Shown here piece by piece: positions 1 to 7,000 of a stretch of 8,475 nucleotides of DNA. A model generated the notes under the pieces. It saw only the letters and a list, made by a program, of their open reading frames with translations, had not been told where the DNA came from and ran no database searches. The position numbers and the translations under genes are program-made. This DNA comes from Peptococcaceae bacterium (lineage in GTDB: Bacteria > Bacillota > Dehalobacteriia > UBA7702), in assembly GCA_019415505.1 (NCBI GenBank), contig DXZC01000095.1, positions 1 through 8,475 of the forward strand. Direction: 5' to 3'. Each line of letters starts with the position of its first letter. Positions within the stretch are counted from its first letter, which is position 1.

Positions 1-684
1 TAATAATATAGCAGATTCCTTTAACCTCTCCACCGGTTCCAGGGCCCAGTCAGAGATTGACGCCTCATCTGTAAATATTCTATTTTTTAGGAGATCTTCG
101 CTCTCCTGCAAGACCCGGCTATCCTGCAATACCGCTAAACGGTAGAGCATGACCCCGGCTTCCTCACGGGTGATGTTATCATTGGGGAAAAAGGCGGTTG
201 GAGTTTTGCCCTCAATAATACCGCTGGCACTGGCCCATTCCATCGGGGCAGCGTACCAGGCGTCAGGCTCCACATCGGCAAAGTCAGTCACGCCGCTGCA
301 GCTGGAAAGGTCGGCCTCCGCCGCCAAGGTAAGCATTTTCGCAAATTCCGCCCTGGTAACGGCCTCCTGGGGCATAAAACTAGATTCAGTCCTGCCGCTC
401 ACTATGCCCAGTTGGGATAAATGGGAGACATAGAGCTGATACCAAGCGTCCGCCGGTACATCGGCAAAGGTGGGCAAGGCGTTGTATTGCTTCATTAACT
501 CCGTGTCGGTTTCATCGTAAACAAAGGTTATGGTATTGTTGGCCTTATCCACCAAGATTTTGTCAGCTCCGGGATTATAATCCTCCTCCGGGCCGGGAAC
601 ATAGGCTTCCTCCCCCACGACTCCCCCGGATAAGCTCAGGCAAAATACGGCTATTAAACCTAATAGCAAAATTTTCTTTTTCAT
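1..684 (-). CDS. SLH-domain surface protein, N-terminal part (runs off the left edge)
   Basis: The frame is open for 228 codons from ATG at 684 to the window edge with no stop, so the gene is cut by the window, not broken. Residues 1-24 look like a Sec signal peptide: MKKK, a hydrophobic core, then GGVVG before EEAY. No lipobox is seen. A roughly 45-residue acidic linker follows, then SLH repeats: SLH1 about 73-127 (FADVPADAWY, GIVSG, VTRAEF), SLH2 about 135-187 (FADVEPDAWY, GIIEG, ITREE) and the start of SLH3 from about 204 (FTDEASISDWA). Three SLH repeats normally form one unit that binds pyruvylated secondary cell-wall polymer, so this is probably a wall-anchored exported protein. Any functional domain would lie past the edge, so its role is unknown. 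A weak ribosome binding site (AAAGGGG at 698-692) sits 7 nt before the ATG. It lies downstream of a terminator and probably has its own promoter and a long leader. Confidence 0.9.
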   Translation of the reverse strand, partial: MKKKILLLGLIAVFCLSLSGGVVGEEAYVPGPEEDYNPGADKILVDKANNTITFVYDETDTELMKQYNALPTFADVPADAWYQLYVSHLSQLGIVSGRTESSFMPQEAVTRAEFAKMLTLAAEADLSSCSGVTDFADVEPDAWYAAPMEWASASGIIEGKTPTAFFPNDNITREEAGVMLYRLAVLQDSRVLQESEDLLKNRIFTDEASISDWALEPVERLKESAILL

Positions 685-741
685 GTTAATTCCCCTTTCC
701 CATTGATGTTTTATTAATTTCTTAATCCCATTATTCCTCTC

Positions 742-845
742 CCTCAGCTCTTACCCCTCAGCTCTTACCACAAAGTTCACAACCCGAAAGTTCCTAACCC
801 CAAAACTCCTAACCACAAAGCTCTTACCCTAACTTGGTTCTTACC
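742..845. repeat. degenerate 14-15 nt tandem repeat in the SLH gene leader
   Basis: Seven copies of a core near AGCTCTTACC (plus strand) start at 746, 760, 774, 789, 804, 819 and 836, with spacings of 14, 14, 15, 15, 15 and 17. The two copies at 742-755 and 756-769 are identical 14-mers (CCTCAGCTCTTACC). The other copies diverge (AGTTCACAAC, AGTTCCTAAC, AACTCCTAAC, GGTTCTTACC). Read in the direction of the gene, the unit is about GGTTAGGAACTTTGG, and a half-period of 7 is visible (GGTTAGG/AACTTTC, GGTAAGA/GCTGAGG). The array ends about 60 nt before the SLH start codon. Function unknown. Confidence 0.75.
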
Positions 846-913
846 CTGAAACACCGACGGGGTTCTTTTAGTACCCCCTCTTTTTTCACCGCTTGCGCAA
901 ATTTATCAGGCTA

Positions 914-936
914 CTGCCCAACGCAAACTGGGGCAG
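914..936. other. small inverted repeat in the SLH gene leader
   Basis: CTGCCC at 914-919 and GGGCAG at 931-936 form a 6-bp stem with an 11-nt loop. On the minus strand it would lie early in the presumed leader of the SLH gene. No T tract follows it on that strand, so it is not a terminator for the minus-strand genes. It may be part of a folded leader, but I could not match it to a known riboswitch class. Confidence 0.35.
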
Positions 937-977
937 ATAATTTTACTTATATAAATATTAAATATATAATAACATAA

Positions 978-1005
978 AATTTAACGTAAAACTAAGGCAT
1001 GTCAA
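978..1005 (-). promoter_or_regulatory. candidate sigma-A-type promoter for the partial SLH gene
   Basis: On the minus strand a perfect -35 TTGACA (1005-1000) is followed after 16 nt by TAAATT (983-978), a 4/6 match to TATAAT. It lies between the operon terminator (1110-1179) and the SLH start codon at 684, where a promoter is needed. Use of this site would give a leader of about 285 nt. A rival -10 element, a perfect TATAAT, lies further upstream at 1074-1069 but has no good -35. Confidence 0.4.
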
Positions 1006-1068
1006 AACTTACGCTGTTTTTGTTGAAATTTACACTTTTGCCCTCATTTGCCACCCCAATTTGCTGAA

Positions 1069-1074
1069 ATTATA
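1069..1074 (-). promoter_or_regulatory. alternative -10 element (TATAAT) upstream of the SLH gene
   Basis: The minus strand reads TGTGTATAAT, with a perfect TATAAT preceded by TG dinucleotides (one base off the standard extended -10 position). No convincing -35 is found 16-18 nt upstream. It sits just after the terminator T tract and could drive the SLH gene alone or in tandem with the TTGACA promoter nearer the gene. Confidence 0.25.
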
Positions 1075-1109
1075 CACATAAGGCCGCGCCCCAAAACCAA
1101 ATTTACTCT

Positions 1110-1179
1110 AAAAAAACAGCCGGGACAGCTGGTAGTAAAATGTCAACACACAGCGACATTTACTACTAGCCGTCCCGGC
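1110..1179 (-). terminator. long-stemmed intrinsic terminator of the lipoprotein-YibE/F operon
   Basis: Arms at 1155-1179 and 1119-1144 pair over about 25 bp with two non-Watson-Crick positions and one extra base. The outer GCCGGGAC/GTCCCGGC and the inner GTAGTAAA/TTTACTAC blocks are perfect. The loop is 10 nt (1145-1154). On the minus strand the stem is followed by TG and then seven T (1116-1110), the pattern of a rho-independent terminator. It lies about 180 nt after the stop of the second YibE/F gene. The stem is much longer than in most bacterial terminators. Confidence 0.85.
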
Positions 1180-1200
1180 AATTTAAGCATATACAATTAA

Positions 1201-1227
1201 AAGTATTGGCAATAAAACCAGATACTT
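1201..1227. other. AT-rich hairpin after the operon's last gene
   Basis: AAGTAT plus TGG (1201-1209) pairs with CCA, a one-base bulge, and ATACTT (1218-1227), leaving an 8-nt loop. On the minus strand the stem runs into TTTTAATTG, so it might add weak termination or protect the 3' end ahead of the strong terminator. A separate TGGC-aagaa-GCCA mini-stem is adjacent at 1228-1240. Confidence 0.35.
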
Positions 1228-1359
1228 TGGCAAGAAGCCAAACTTTTATCCAGTCCAGCAGGAGGAACAGCCAACGCCAAATTTAAATAAAGCAGTGGCG
1301 CAAAGGAGAATAATTTTTACTGCCCCCTGAGCTTTGCCCAGCCGTCTGACCAAAAACAA

Positions 1360-2139
1360 CTATTCTTTAGTCTTAAAAAAAGGCAGCTCTTTGTTACAGG
1401 TATAAATGTAACTCTGCAAAAATATGGTCACAGGAATAATTAAAATACACCCCAAATTGCCAATTAAAAGTTGGCTCACCTCTTGGAGGAACAACTGGTC
1501 GTTAACTATCACGCTAAAGCTTTGGTGGTAATTAAGATAGACAATCAGAAAAGCCATGAACTCACCGGCAAAGACGAAAAATAAGGTGTTGACCATGGTG
1601 CCTAAAATGTCGGCGCCCATATTCTGCCCGGATTTTACTAACTCTAAAAACGCGAGATTTCTGTTATTTTCGTATACTTCGTGTAAAGAAGTGGCGATAT
1701 CTAAAGCCGTGTCGGTAATAGCGCCGGTCAGACCAATGAGGATTACCGCTATGGCCACATCCACAAAACGAATGGCAATATCAGGAGAGTAAAGGTAAAA
1801 GATATCATTAAATCTCAGGCCAAAACCGTTAATGCTCCCTTGATAGCCAATAAAAACAATTAAGGCCGTGATAACCAATAAAACAACCGCTATAGCTAAA
1901 TAGGCGATTTTTGTCTTATAATTTAGACCATTGATAAAAAACAGGATAAAGGCGCTGGCCCCTAAAGAAAAGACTAGGGCGATAACAATGGGATTTAAAC
2001 CTTTGCAAATAAGAGCCACAGCGAGAACAATGGCGAAAAAATTAACGAATAAGGAGAAAAAGGCCTTAACGCCCCTTTTTTTATTGATCAGCGCCAAGAG
2101 TAAGAATAAGATGATTGATAATATCAAGATAATAGTCAT
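1360..2139 (-). CDS. YibE/F-family polytopic membrane protein (second of the pair)
   Basis: A 259-residue, very hydrophobic protein of the YibE/F-like family; function is not established for this family. There are about seven membrane segments (near 2-18, 25-44, 50-70, 78-98, 122-142, 178-203, 223-246). The family-type motifs are GAITDTALDIATS (139-151) followed by HE (153-154), and DILGTMVNTL (177-186). It lacks the extracellular beta domain of its neighbour and starts directly in the membrane. I chose ATG at 2139 because it overlaps the upstream TGA stop as ATGA, the usual sign of translational coupling. AGGAGG (2156-2151) lies 11 nt before it. An in-frame GTG at 2148 (262 residues) is the alternative; it is only 2 nt from AGGAGG. 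It is the last gene of a three-gene operon and shares its motifs with the upstream protein, so the two are paralogues and may pair in the membrane (inference). Confidence 0.85.
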   Translation of the reverse strand: MTIILILSIILFLLLALINKKRGVKAFFSLFVNFFAIVLAVALICKGLNPIVIALVFSLGASAFILFFINGLNYKTKIAYLAIAVVLLVITALIVFIGYQGSINGFGLRFNDIFYLYSPDIAIRFVDVAIAVILIGLTGAITDTALDIATSLHEVYENNRNLAFLELVKSGQNMGADILGTMVNTLFFVFAGEFMAFLIVYLNYHQSFSVIVNDQLFLQEVSQLLIGNLGCILIIPVTIFLQSYIYTCNKELPFFKTKE

Positions 2140-3236
2140 AATGTCCACTTCCTCCTCAAGGCGAGATTAACCAAGTAGGAAATAGGCACCGCTAAAATAA
2201 TACCAATGCTTCCCACTAAAGCCCGGATAATTTCCACTGAACCATAATATTCAAAGGCAAAGGGTAAAGGCATACCGTTGCTGACCACCAAAACTATGCT
2301 GGGTAAGGCCCCGACAATACAGGAGAATAACAACACGTTCATAATTGTACCCGTGATATCCTGGGCAATCTCCCAAGCTGATTTTTTTAAACTTTGGCTG
2401 GAGATGTGGGGGTCCTTACTAATTAATTCATTAATTGAAGTAGCCATAATAATGGCGGTATCCATAATAGCCCCTAAACCGCTAATGAGCACACTGCTAT
2501 AAAAGATGTTTTTATAGTCATAGATATAGTCTAAAAACTCCACTGTTTCATAGTAGAAGCTATCCTCAAATACTTTAAAGGTGATCATCGCGATGGTCAT
2601 CATAAGGGCAACGCTAAGTAAAGTGGCAATAATGGCGCTCAGAGATTTTTTATTAACCCCGCTAATAATCAATAACGTAATGGCGGTAAATAAAATGGTG
2701 CCTAAAATAAAGAGGAGAAAGACATTATAAAGCCTAGAGCGGAAAAACATAATTAAAATAAAGACGCCAATATTTATAAAGGTAGATAAAAGAATTAAAA
2801 GGCTTTGCTTGGAAGATACCAAAAAGAGGAAAAAGCAGAAAATGGCCAGGAGCAAAGCAGCATAGTAATCCCGCTTTAGGTCCTGAACCGACCTTACAGT
2901 TGAATCATCGGCCAAGGTCACAAAGACGTCGTCTCCCTCGGCAATATTGAAACCTTTTAACCCTGAATGAATCCGTATATTCTCAAATTCCAGGATAGCG
3001 CCTTTGTTTGACCCGTTCATTACCTTTGCCGTTATCTCCTGCTTGTAGCTGGGTTGAGTTTCGTTGACTTCATAATATTCGGTTTCGGTAACATCTAATA
3101 CCTTGACAATAGTTTCAGAATAGAGAAAATAATCGAATTTTACAAATACCACAGCTCCGGTGAGGCAGATCAGCAGCAAAAGTAAGCCTATTATTCTAGC
3201 TTTGTTGTTGTGAGCATAGCTTTTAAGCTGTTCCAT
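2136..3236 (-). CDS. YibE/F-family membrane protein with an extracellular N-terminal domain (first of the pair)
   Basis: A 366-residue protein. A short cytoplasmic tail precedes membrane segment 1 (about 15-33). Then comes a roughly 90-residue soluble stretch (34-122) rich in beta-type sequence (ETIVKVLDVTETEYYEV, KQEITAKVMNGSNKGA, FNIAEGDDVFVTL), presumably outside the membrane. About seven further membrane segments follow (near 124-140, 145-165, 169-191, 199-220, 244-266, 297-317, 336-359). The YibE/F signatures are GLGAIMDTAIIMATSINE (253-270) and DITGTIMN (293-300), paralogous to motifs in the next gene. The start ATG has a good ribosome binding site, AGAGGAG (3249-3243), with 6 nt spacing. 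Only 14 bp separate it from the lipoprotein stop, and its stop overlaps the next start, so the three genes form one operon. The biochemical role of this family is not established. Confidence 0.88.
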   Translation of the reverse strand: MEQLKSYAHNNKARIIGLLLLLICLTGAVVFVKFDYFLYSETIVKVLDVTETEYYEVNETQPSYKQEITAKVMNGSNKGAILEFENIRIHSGLKGFNIAEGDDVFVTLADDSTVRSVQDLKRDYYAALLLAIFCFFLFLVSSKQSLLILLSTFINIGVFILIMFFRSRLYNVFLLFILGTILFTAITLLIISGVNKKSLSAIIATLLSVALMMTIAMITFKVFEDSFYYETVEFLDYIYDYKNIFYSSVLISGLGAIMDTAIIMATSINELISKDPHISSQSLKKSAWEIAQDITGTIMNVLLFSCIVGALPSIVLVVSNGMPLPFAFEYYGSVEIIRALVGSIGIILAVPISYLVNLALRRKWTL

Positions 3237-3250
3237 GTGGCACTCCTCTG

Positions 3251-3874
3251 TTAAAGTTCGGAATGGGAATCCAACTGGTCATAATCAACCTCCTGAAAGC
3301 CCTCGGGAATCGTCAAGGGAATTTCCTCAGGCACGCCTGGGCTTAACTGGTTTAAAGTTATAACAATAGATTCCTCCGGCATGGCGATAGCATAAAGGCC
3401 GCCTTCAGGATTGGTGTAAATATTCAGGGTGGATTTTTCGCCATCCTTTTTATTAAGGGTGTAAGCATCGTATTTATAGGTGGTACCCTGCACTGTCTGT
3501 TTGCCGCTATCAGTATATACGGCGCTGTTATAATCATAATCTATCATGTTGCTGACCATATTATGGGGCGGCAGGTTTTCTGGGGACTGGGCATACAGTT
3601 GCAGGCCATCTAAAACCCGATACATAACGCCGTCGCTATACAAAAAGCGAAAATTGGAATCATTGGAATTGCGGTAACGGAAATTAAAGTTCTCGCCGTC
3701 AACATACTCCAGCACTATGCTGTGAACACCCTCGTATACGCCGTCCCCGGACAAGGTGTAAGTACCGGACTGCAAAATTTCCAAATATTCTTGGGTGGCC
3801 TGGCCGTTGTTGCCGCAAGCGGTGAGCAGCGGCGCGGAAAGTAATATGAGTATAATAATTAAGCGGTATTTCAT
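3251..3874 (-). CDS. predicted lipoprotein, first gene of the YibE/F operon
   Basis: A 207-residue protein. Residues 1-20 are a lipoprotein signal peptide: MKYR, a hydrophobic core, then lipobox LTAC with Cys20 as the predicted lipidated residue, followed by GNNG. Anchoring on the outer face of the membrane is therefore expected. The body alternates short beta-type stretches (YTLSGDGVY, NFNFRYRN, FRFLYSDGVMYRVLDGLQLYAQ, TYKYDAYTL). This is reminiscent of LolA/LppX-like shell folds, but that is only an impression. I do not recognise a named family. I chose ATG at 3874 because GGAGGAG (3887-3881) lies 6 nt before it and the signal peptide begins cleanly. The upstream in-frame ATG at 3892 would put the ribosome binding site inside the gene. 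It lies 14 bp ahead of the first YibE/F gene, so it may be a partner of those membrane proteins. Confidence 0.85.
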   Translation of the reverse strand: MKYRLIIILILLSAPLLTACGNNGQATQEYLEILQSGTYTLSGDGVYEGVHSIVLEYVDGENFNFRYRNSNDSNFRFLYSDGVMYRVLDGLQLYAQSPENLPPHNMVSNMIDYDYNSAVYTDSGKQTVQGTTYKYDAYTLNKKDGEKSTLNIYTNPEGGLYAIAMPEESIVITLNQLSPGVPEEIPLTIPEGFQEVDYDQLDSHSEL

Positions 3875-3880
3875 GGTGCT

Positions 3881-3887
3881 CTCCTCC
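3881..3887 (-). promoter_or_regulatory. ribosome binding site that fixes the lipoprotein start
   Basis: GGAGGAG, 6 nt before ATG at 3874. It lies within the six codons that would be added by the in-frame ATG at 3892, which argues against that longer start. Confidence 0.8.
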
Positions 3888-3902
3888 GGCATTATAGGTA
3901 GC

Positions 3903-3936
3903 AGTTCCCTGTTGCACCAGTGTGCAACAGGGAACT
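3903..3936. repeat. perfect 15-bp inverted repeat with a 4-nt loop
   Basis: AGTTCCCTGTTGCAC (3903-3917), loop CAGT (3918-3921) and GTGCAACAGGGAACT (3922-3936) are exactly complementary. It lies 71 nt after the stop of the large SLH gene and 28 nt before the lipoprotein ATG. Neither strand has a T tract after the stem: the minus strand continues GCTACC. It is therefore not a standard intrinsic terminator. It could be an operator, an mRNA processing or stabilising hairpin between the two transcription units, or an attenuating structure. Confidence 0.85.
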
Positions 3937-4007
3937 AGCCTTTATGTTACTTCAAGAGGAATAGGGAAATAACATTAACAACAGTTTCGCGATATAACAG
4001 TATCAGG

Positions 4008-7000
4008 TTAACGGTCTAACTCTAATACATTATAGAGGAATTGAGCGCATTCGCCACGTTTAGTATTGGTCAACGGTCTAATAGTATTGTCCTCATAACC
4101 ATCAATCAAGCCCAATTTTGCCAATACTGTCACGGGTTCTTGAGCATAGGCTGATACATTGCCAAAGTCTGCAAAGTCTACTGCCTTATCGGGAATTGTC
4201 GCGGGTAAGATATTGGTTATAGTCAAAGCCCGATGGGTAATTACAAACATATCTTGGCGGGTAATATTATCGGTGGGTGAGAAGTAACCTTCATACCCTT
4301 CAATAAGCCCATAAGAGGAAGCTATATCAATGCACTCTTTGGCGTAAGCGGGAATCTTATCAGCGTCCTTAAATTCAACCGGAGCGCCTGTACCAGGTTT
4401 CAAGTCCAGCATACGCACGAGCAAGGTAGTGAACTCAACTCTGGTGATGTTTTTATCAGCATTGTAAATATTGTTGCCAATACCCTGAGCTACATCTCTA
4501 GCCCGGAGATATGTAACAGCGGGATCCATCCATCTGTCCTTGGTGTCAGTAAAGGATTCAGTTTTTACAAAAGCGGGTTTGTAAACACCATATTCAGCGG
4601 TCTTAACATAAAGCGCCGCATCTTCGCTATCGTACCAGGAGCGGGCAATAACGTCGCCTTCAGCGGATTTAGCTACAATATAATTAGCGTCTTCGCCCTC
4701 AGCTGCAGTGTAAGGAATTTGATAGAGCATGGCCGCGCTGCCGGTTAAGGCAATAGCCTTATCACCTTGTTTTATAGCAACTTCAATGCCGCCGTCTTGG
4801 GAAATTAGGGAAACATCCACAGCGCCGTCGCTGGCAGCGCTAATTTCTTGCCATACCGCGGCGGGAATGGTAACGCCGGTGTTATCCGGAAGGATAATTC
4901 TCAAGGAGCTGTCTGCAAGCTCGTCAGGATTTACAGTCAGAACAAAACCATTCATATCCTGAAGTTTTTCACTAGCGGTGAAATCGAAGGTCAGGTTGTT
5001 CTGCCCTGCTTCAACCCATTGTGCCCATTGGTCGGCAGTGGGATTGGCAGTGCCAATACCGTTTTCACCCAGGGTTACATCTTTATCACTAATGGTAGAG
5101 CCGCCGCTAGCTTTAATCTTCTGGCTGTATACTAAGGTAGCGCCATCGGAGCTAACAGTAAAGCCATTATCTTCTTTAGCCAGGTCTTGAGAGAATACAT
5201 AGCCTTTCGGTGCGGCAAAGGTTAAAGTATAGGTGTAAGTGGTGCCACCCACAATGCTATCGCCAAAGTTTGCGCCCTTCAAGGCCCAATCTTCCACTAA
5301 TCTTACAGACCAGGGCTCGGTAACAAGAATACCAGCGCTGGTGGGAGCTACCAGGGTTTCACCATGTACTAATTCTTCCGGCAAGGTAGGCGGATTTTGG
5401 AAGCTTACCTTGGTAATAGTTTCTTCATCCACGTCAGCGCCGTTAATCCAGATTGGATTGGTAACGGCCATTCTGCCGTTAGAGGAAACAGCGCCCAGGG
5501 AAATCCATTGCTTACCCTTAACATTTTTCAATTCAACCCGGAAGTCTTGTAAGTTGTTGGTTAAAGATTCATCGCTATAAGTTGTGGCGGAGAGGCAATT
5601 CTTAAAGTTATTAAAGGCTGAACCGGTACTGAGGGTATCCTTGCCCATACTGCTGAACACATACACATTGGTAATGTCTTCCAAAGCGGAAATATCGAAT
5701 TTAGCAGTAAAGTCACCGTTATTATCAGTCCAGTAGGTTTCGCCGTACATCAAACCCTTGGTGGCGGGGATAATGTAAACGCCGTTGCTGTTAAAGCTGT
5801 GGCCTAAGGCTTCACTCCGGCCAAATTCTAAACCGAATCTGTCAAAGTCAGCTTCAGATATAGCATCCCCATTGTCTAAAAAGACATAGGATCTGGTAGC
5901 GCCGCTGTTGGCGCTGGTGCCGGACTGGTGGATATCAGTGCTGCCCCAGATATAGTGGGGGCGTTTCACCGGTACATTGCGGTGGGATTCACCACGTATA
6001 TATGCATTCCAGTAGGCCATGGCTTCGTTATGATAGTTAGCGTTGAATTGAGCTTCCAAGCCGTCGAAGTCATCGATTAAGCCGCCGGGAACCGTCTTGT
6101 TATTGTCAGCTAAAAGCATACCATAACTGCTGGTGGGATGGTTGGCGCCAATAGAAGCCCCAAAGAGGTGACCTTGGTCAATAATTCCTTTGAGGGATTG
6201 ATTGGTATTAACAACATTGTTTTCCTGGTCACGGTCAAGGTATTGTTCATAGCAATCTACAGTAAGAGGCATTATATCGAAGTGGGCCCAACTGGCGGTA
6301 ACTTCTTCCGAGGGCATATAGCCGACAATGTCCATTTTCTGGCCCCATTGATAGACCGGATAATTATCCAGTACGAATTCATGGTCATCAAGGGTCAAAA
6401 CGTCCAAACCAGCGGTTACCTGTGCCTTGGCTACCACTTCCGGCGAGGAAAAGGCGTCCATACGCTGTCCGTGATGGTGATTATCAATACTGTACCAGTT
6501 TTCCGGAGTTGGATTCTGGGAATCCACTTTTATGGTATGAGTATTTCCGGAGTTGGTATTGCCGCTAACTTTTATGGAGCCGCTTTTGGTGCCCTCAATA
6601 TATGAGGAGAAATTATAGCCCTCGCCATAGCAAGTAGCGGTATAATCGCCAGGGGCTACCAGGGCGGTAACGGAACCTTTCACCACTTCCTTGGTGCCAG
6701 GGCCATAAGCGCCCTCTTCCAATTCGCCTTTGCTGCTATTATCACTGAAGAAGTAGCTCTTACCAGTAAAGGCGGCAGTCGGGGTTGATCCTACCATAAC
6801 GCGGCCCCAAACGGGTTCGCCGCTTTCAGCGTCTTCAAAATTAAAGGTTACGGGAACTTTGTAAGCGCCGGCAGTGAGGTCAATAGTTTCGCCGTCCGCA
6901 GCGCTGGTAAAGTTGTCACTAGGAGCGCTAGTTACAGTGTCGGTTAATTCTACCCGCAGATTGTATTCCTGGCTGGCATTTTCGTTGGGCAAATCTACGG

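Larger units (their letters stand above)
685..1359. other. 675-bp intergenic region with no supported gene
   Basis: No coding frame on either strand is supported here. In transcription order (right to left) it holds the tail after the second YibE/F gene with small AT-rich hairpins (1201-1227, with TGGC/GCCA at 1228-1240), the long terminator 1110-1179, candidate promoters for the SLH gene (1069-1074 and 978-1005), a small hairpin 914-936, a palindrome TTGCGCAA at 893-900, a GGGGT/ACCCC hairpin near 860-878, and a degenerate tandem repeat 742-845. The part between 700 and 741 shows nothing but AT-rich leader. Confidence 0.8.

Noticed and set aside
149..433. Plus-strand open frame near the left edge
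   Set aside because: It is the antisense of the SLH1-SLH2 region, where the minus-strand frame gives clear SLH motifs.
742..845. CRISPR array
   Set aside because: The units are contiguous, only 14-15 nt long and degenerate, with no spacers between conserved repeats and no cas genes nearby.
685..975. Known riboswitch upstream of the SLH gene
   Set aside because: No conserved core of any class I know could be matched by eye; only generic stems are visible.
1119..1179. Terminal inverted repeats of a small mobile element
   Set aside because: The arms are only 10 nt apart and are followed by a T tract on the strand where a terminator is needed; no flanking target duplication was seen.
3875..3892. 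ATG at 3892 as the lipoprotein start
   Set aside because: The six extra residues would encode the Shine-Dalgarno sequence itself and would precede a normal lipoprotein signal peptide.
3891..3896. TATAAT on the minus strand as the lipoprotein promoter
   Set aside because: A transcript from it would begin at or inside the ribosome binding site, and no -35 lies 16-18 nt upstream (TGGTGC only).
6138..6605. 155-codon open frame on the plus strand
   Set aside because: It lies opposite the conserved PHP catalytic region, has no ribosome binding site context and resembles no protein; the other plus-strand frames in the window are similar shadows.
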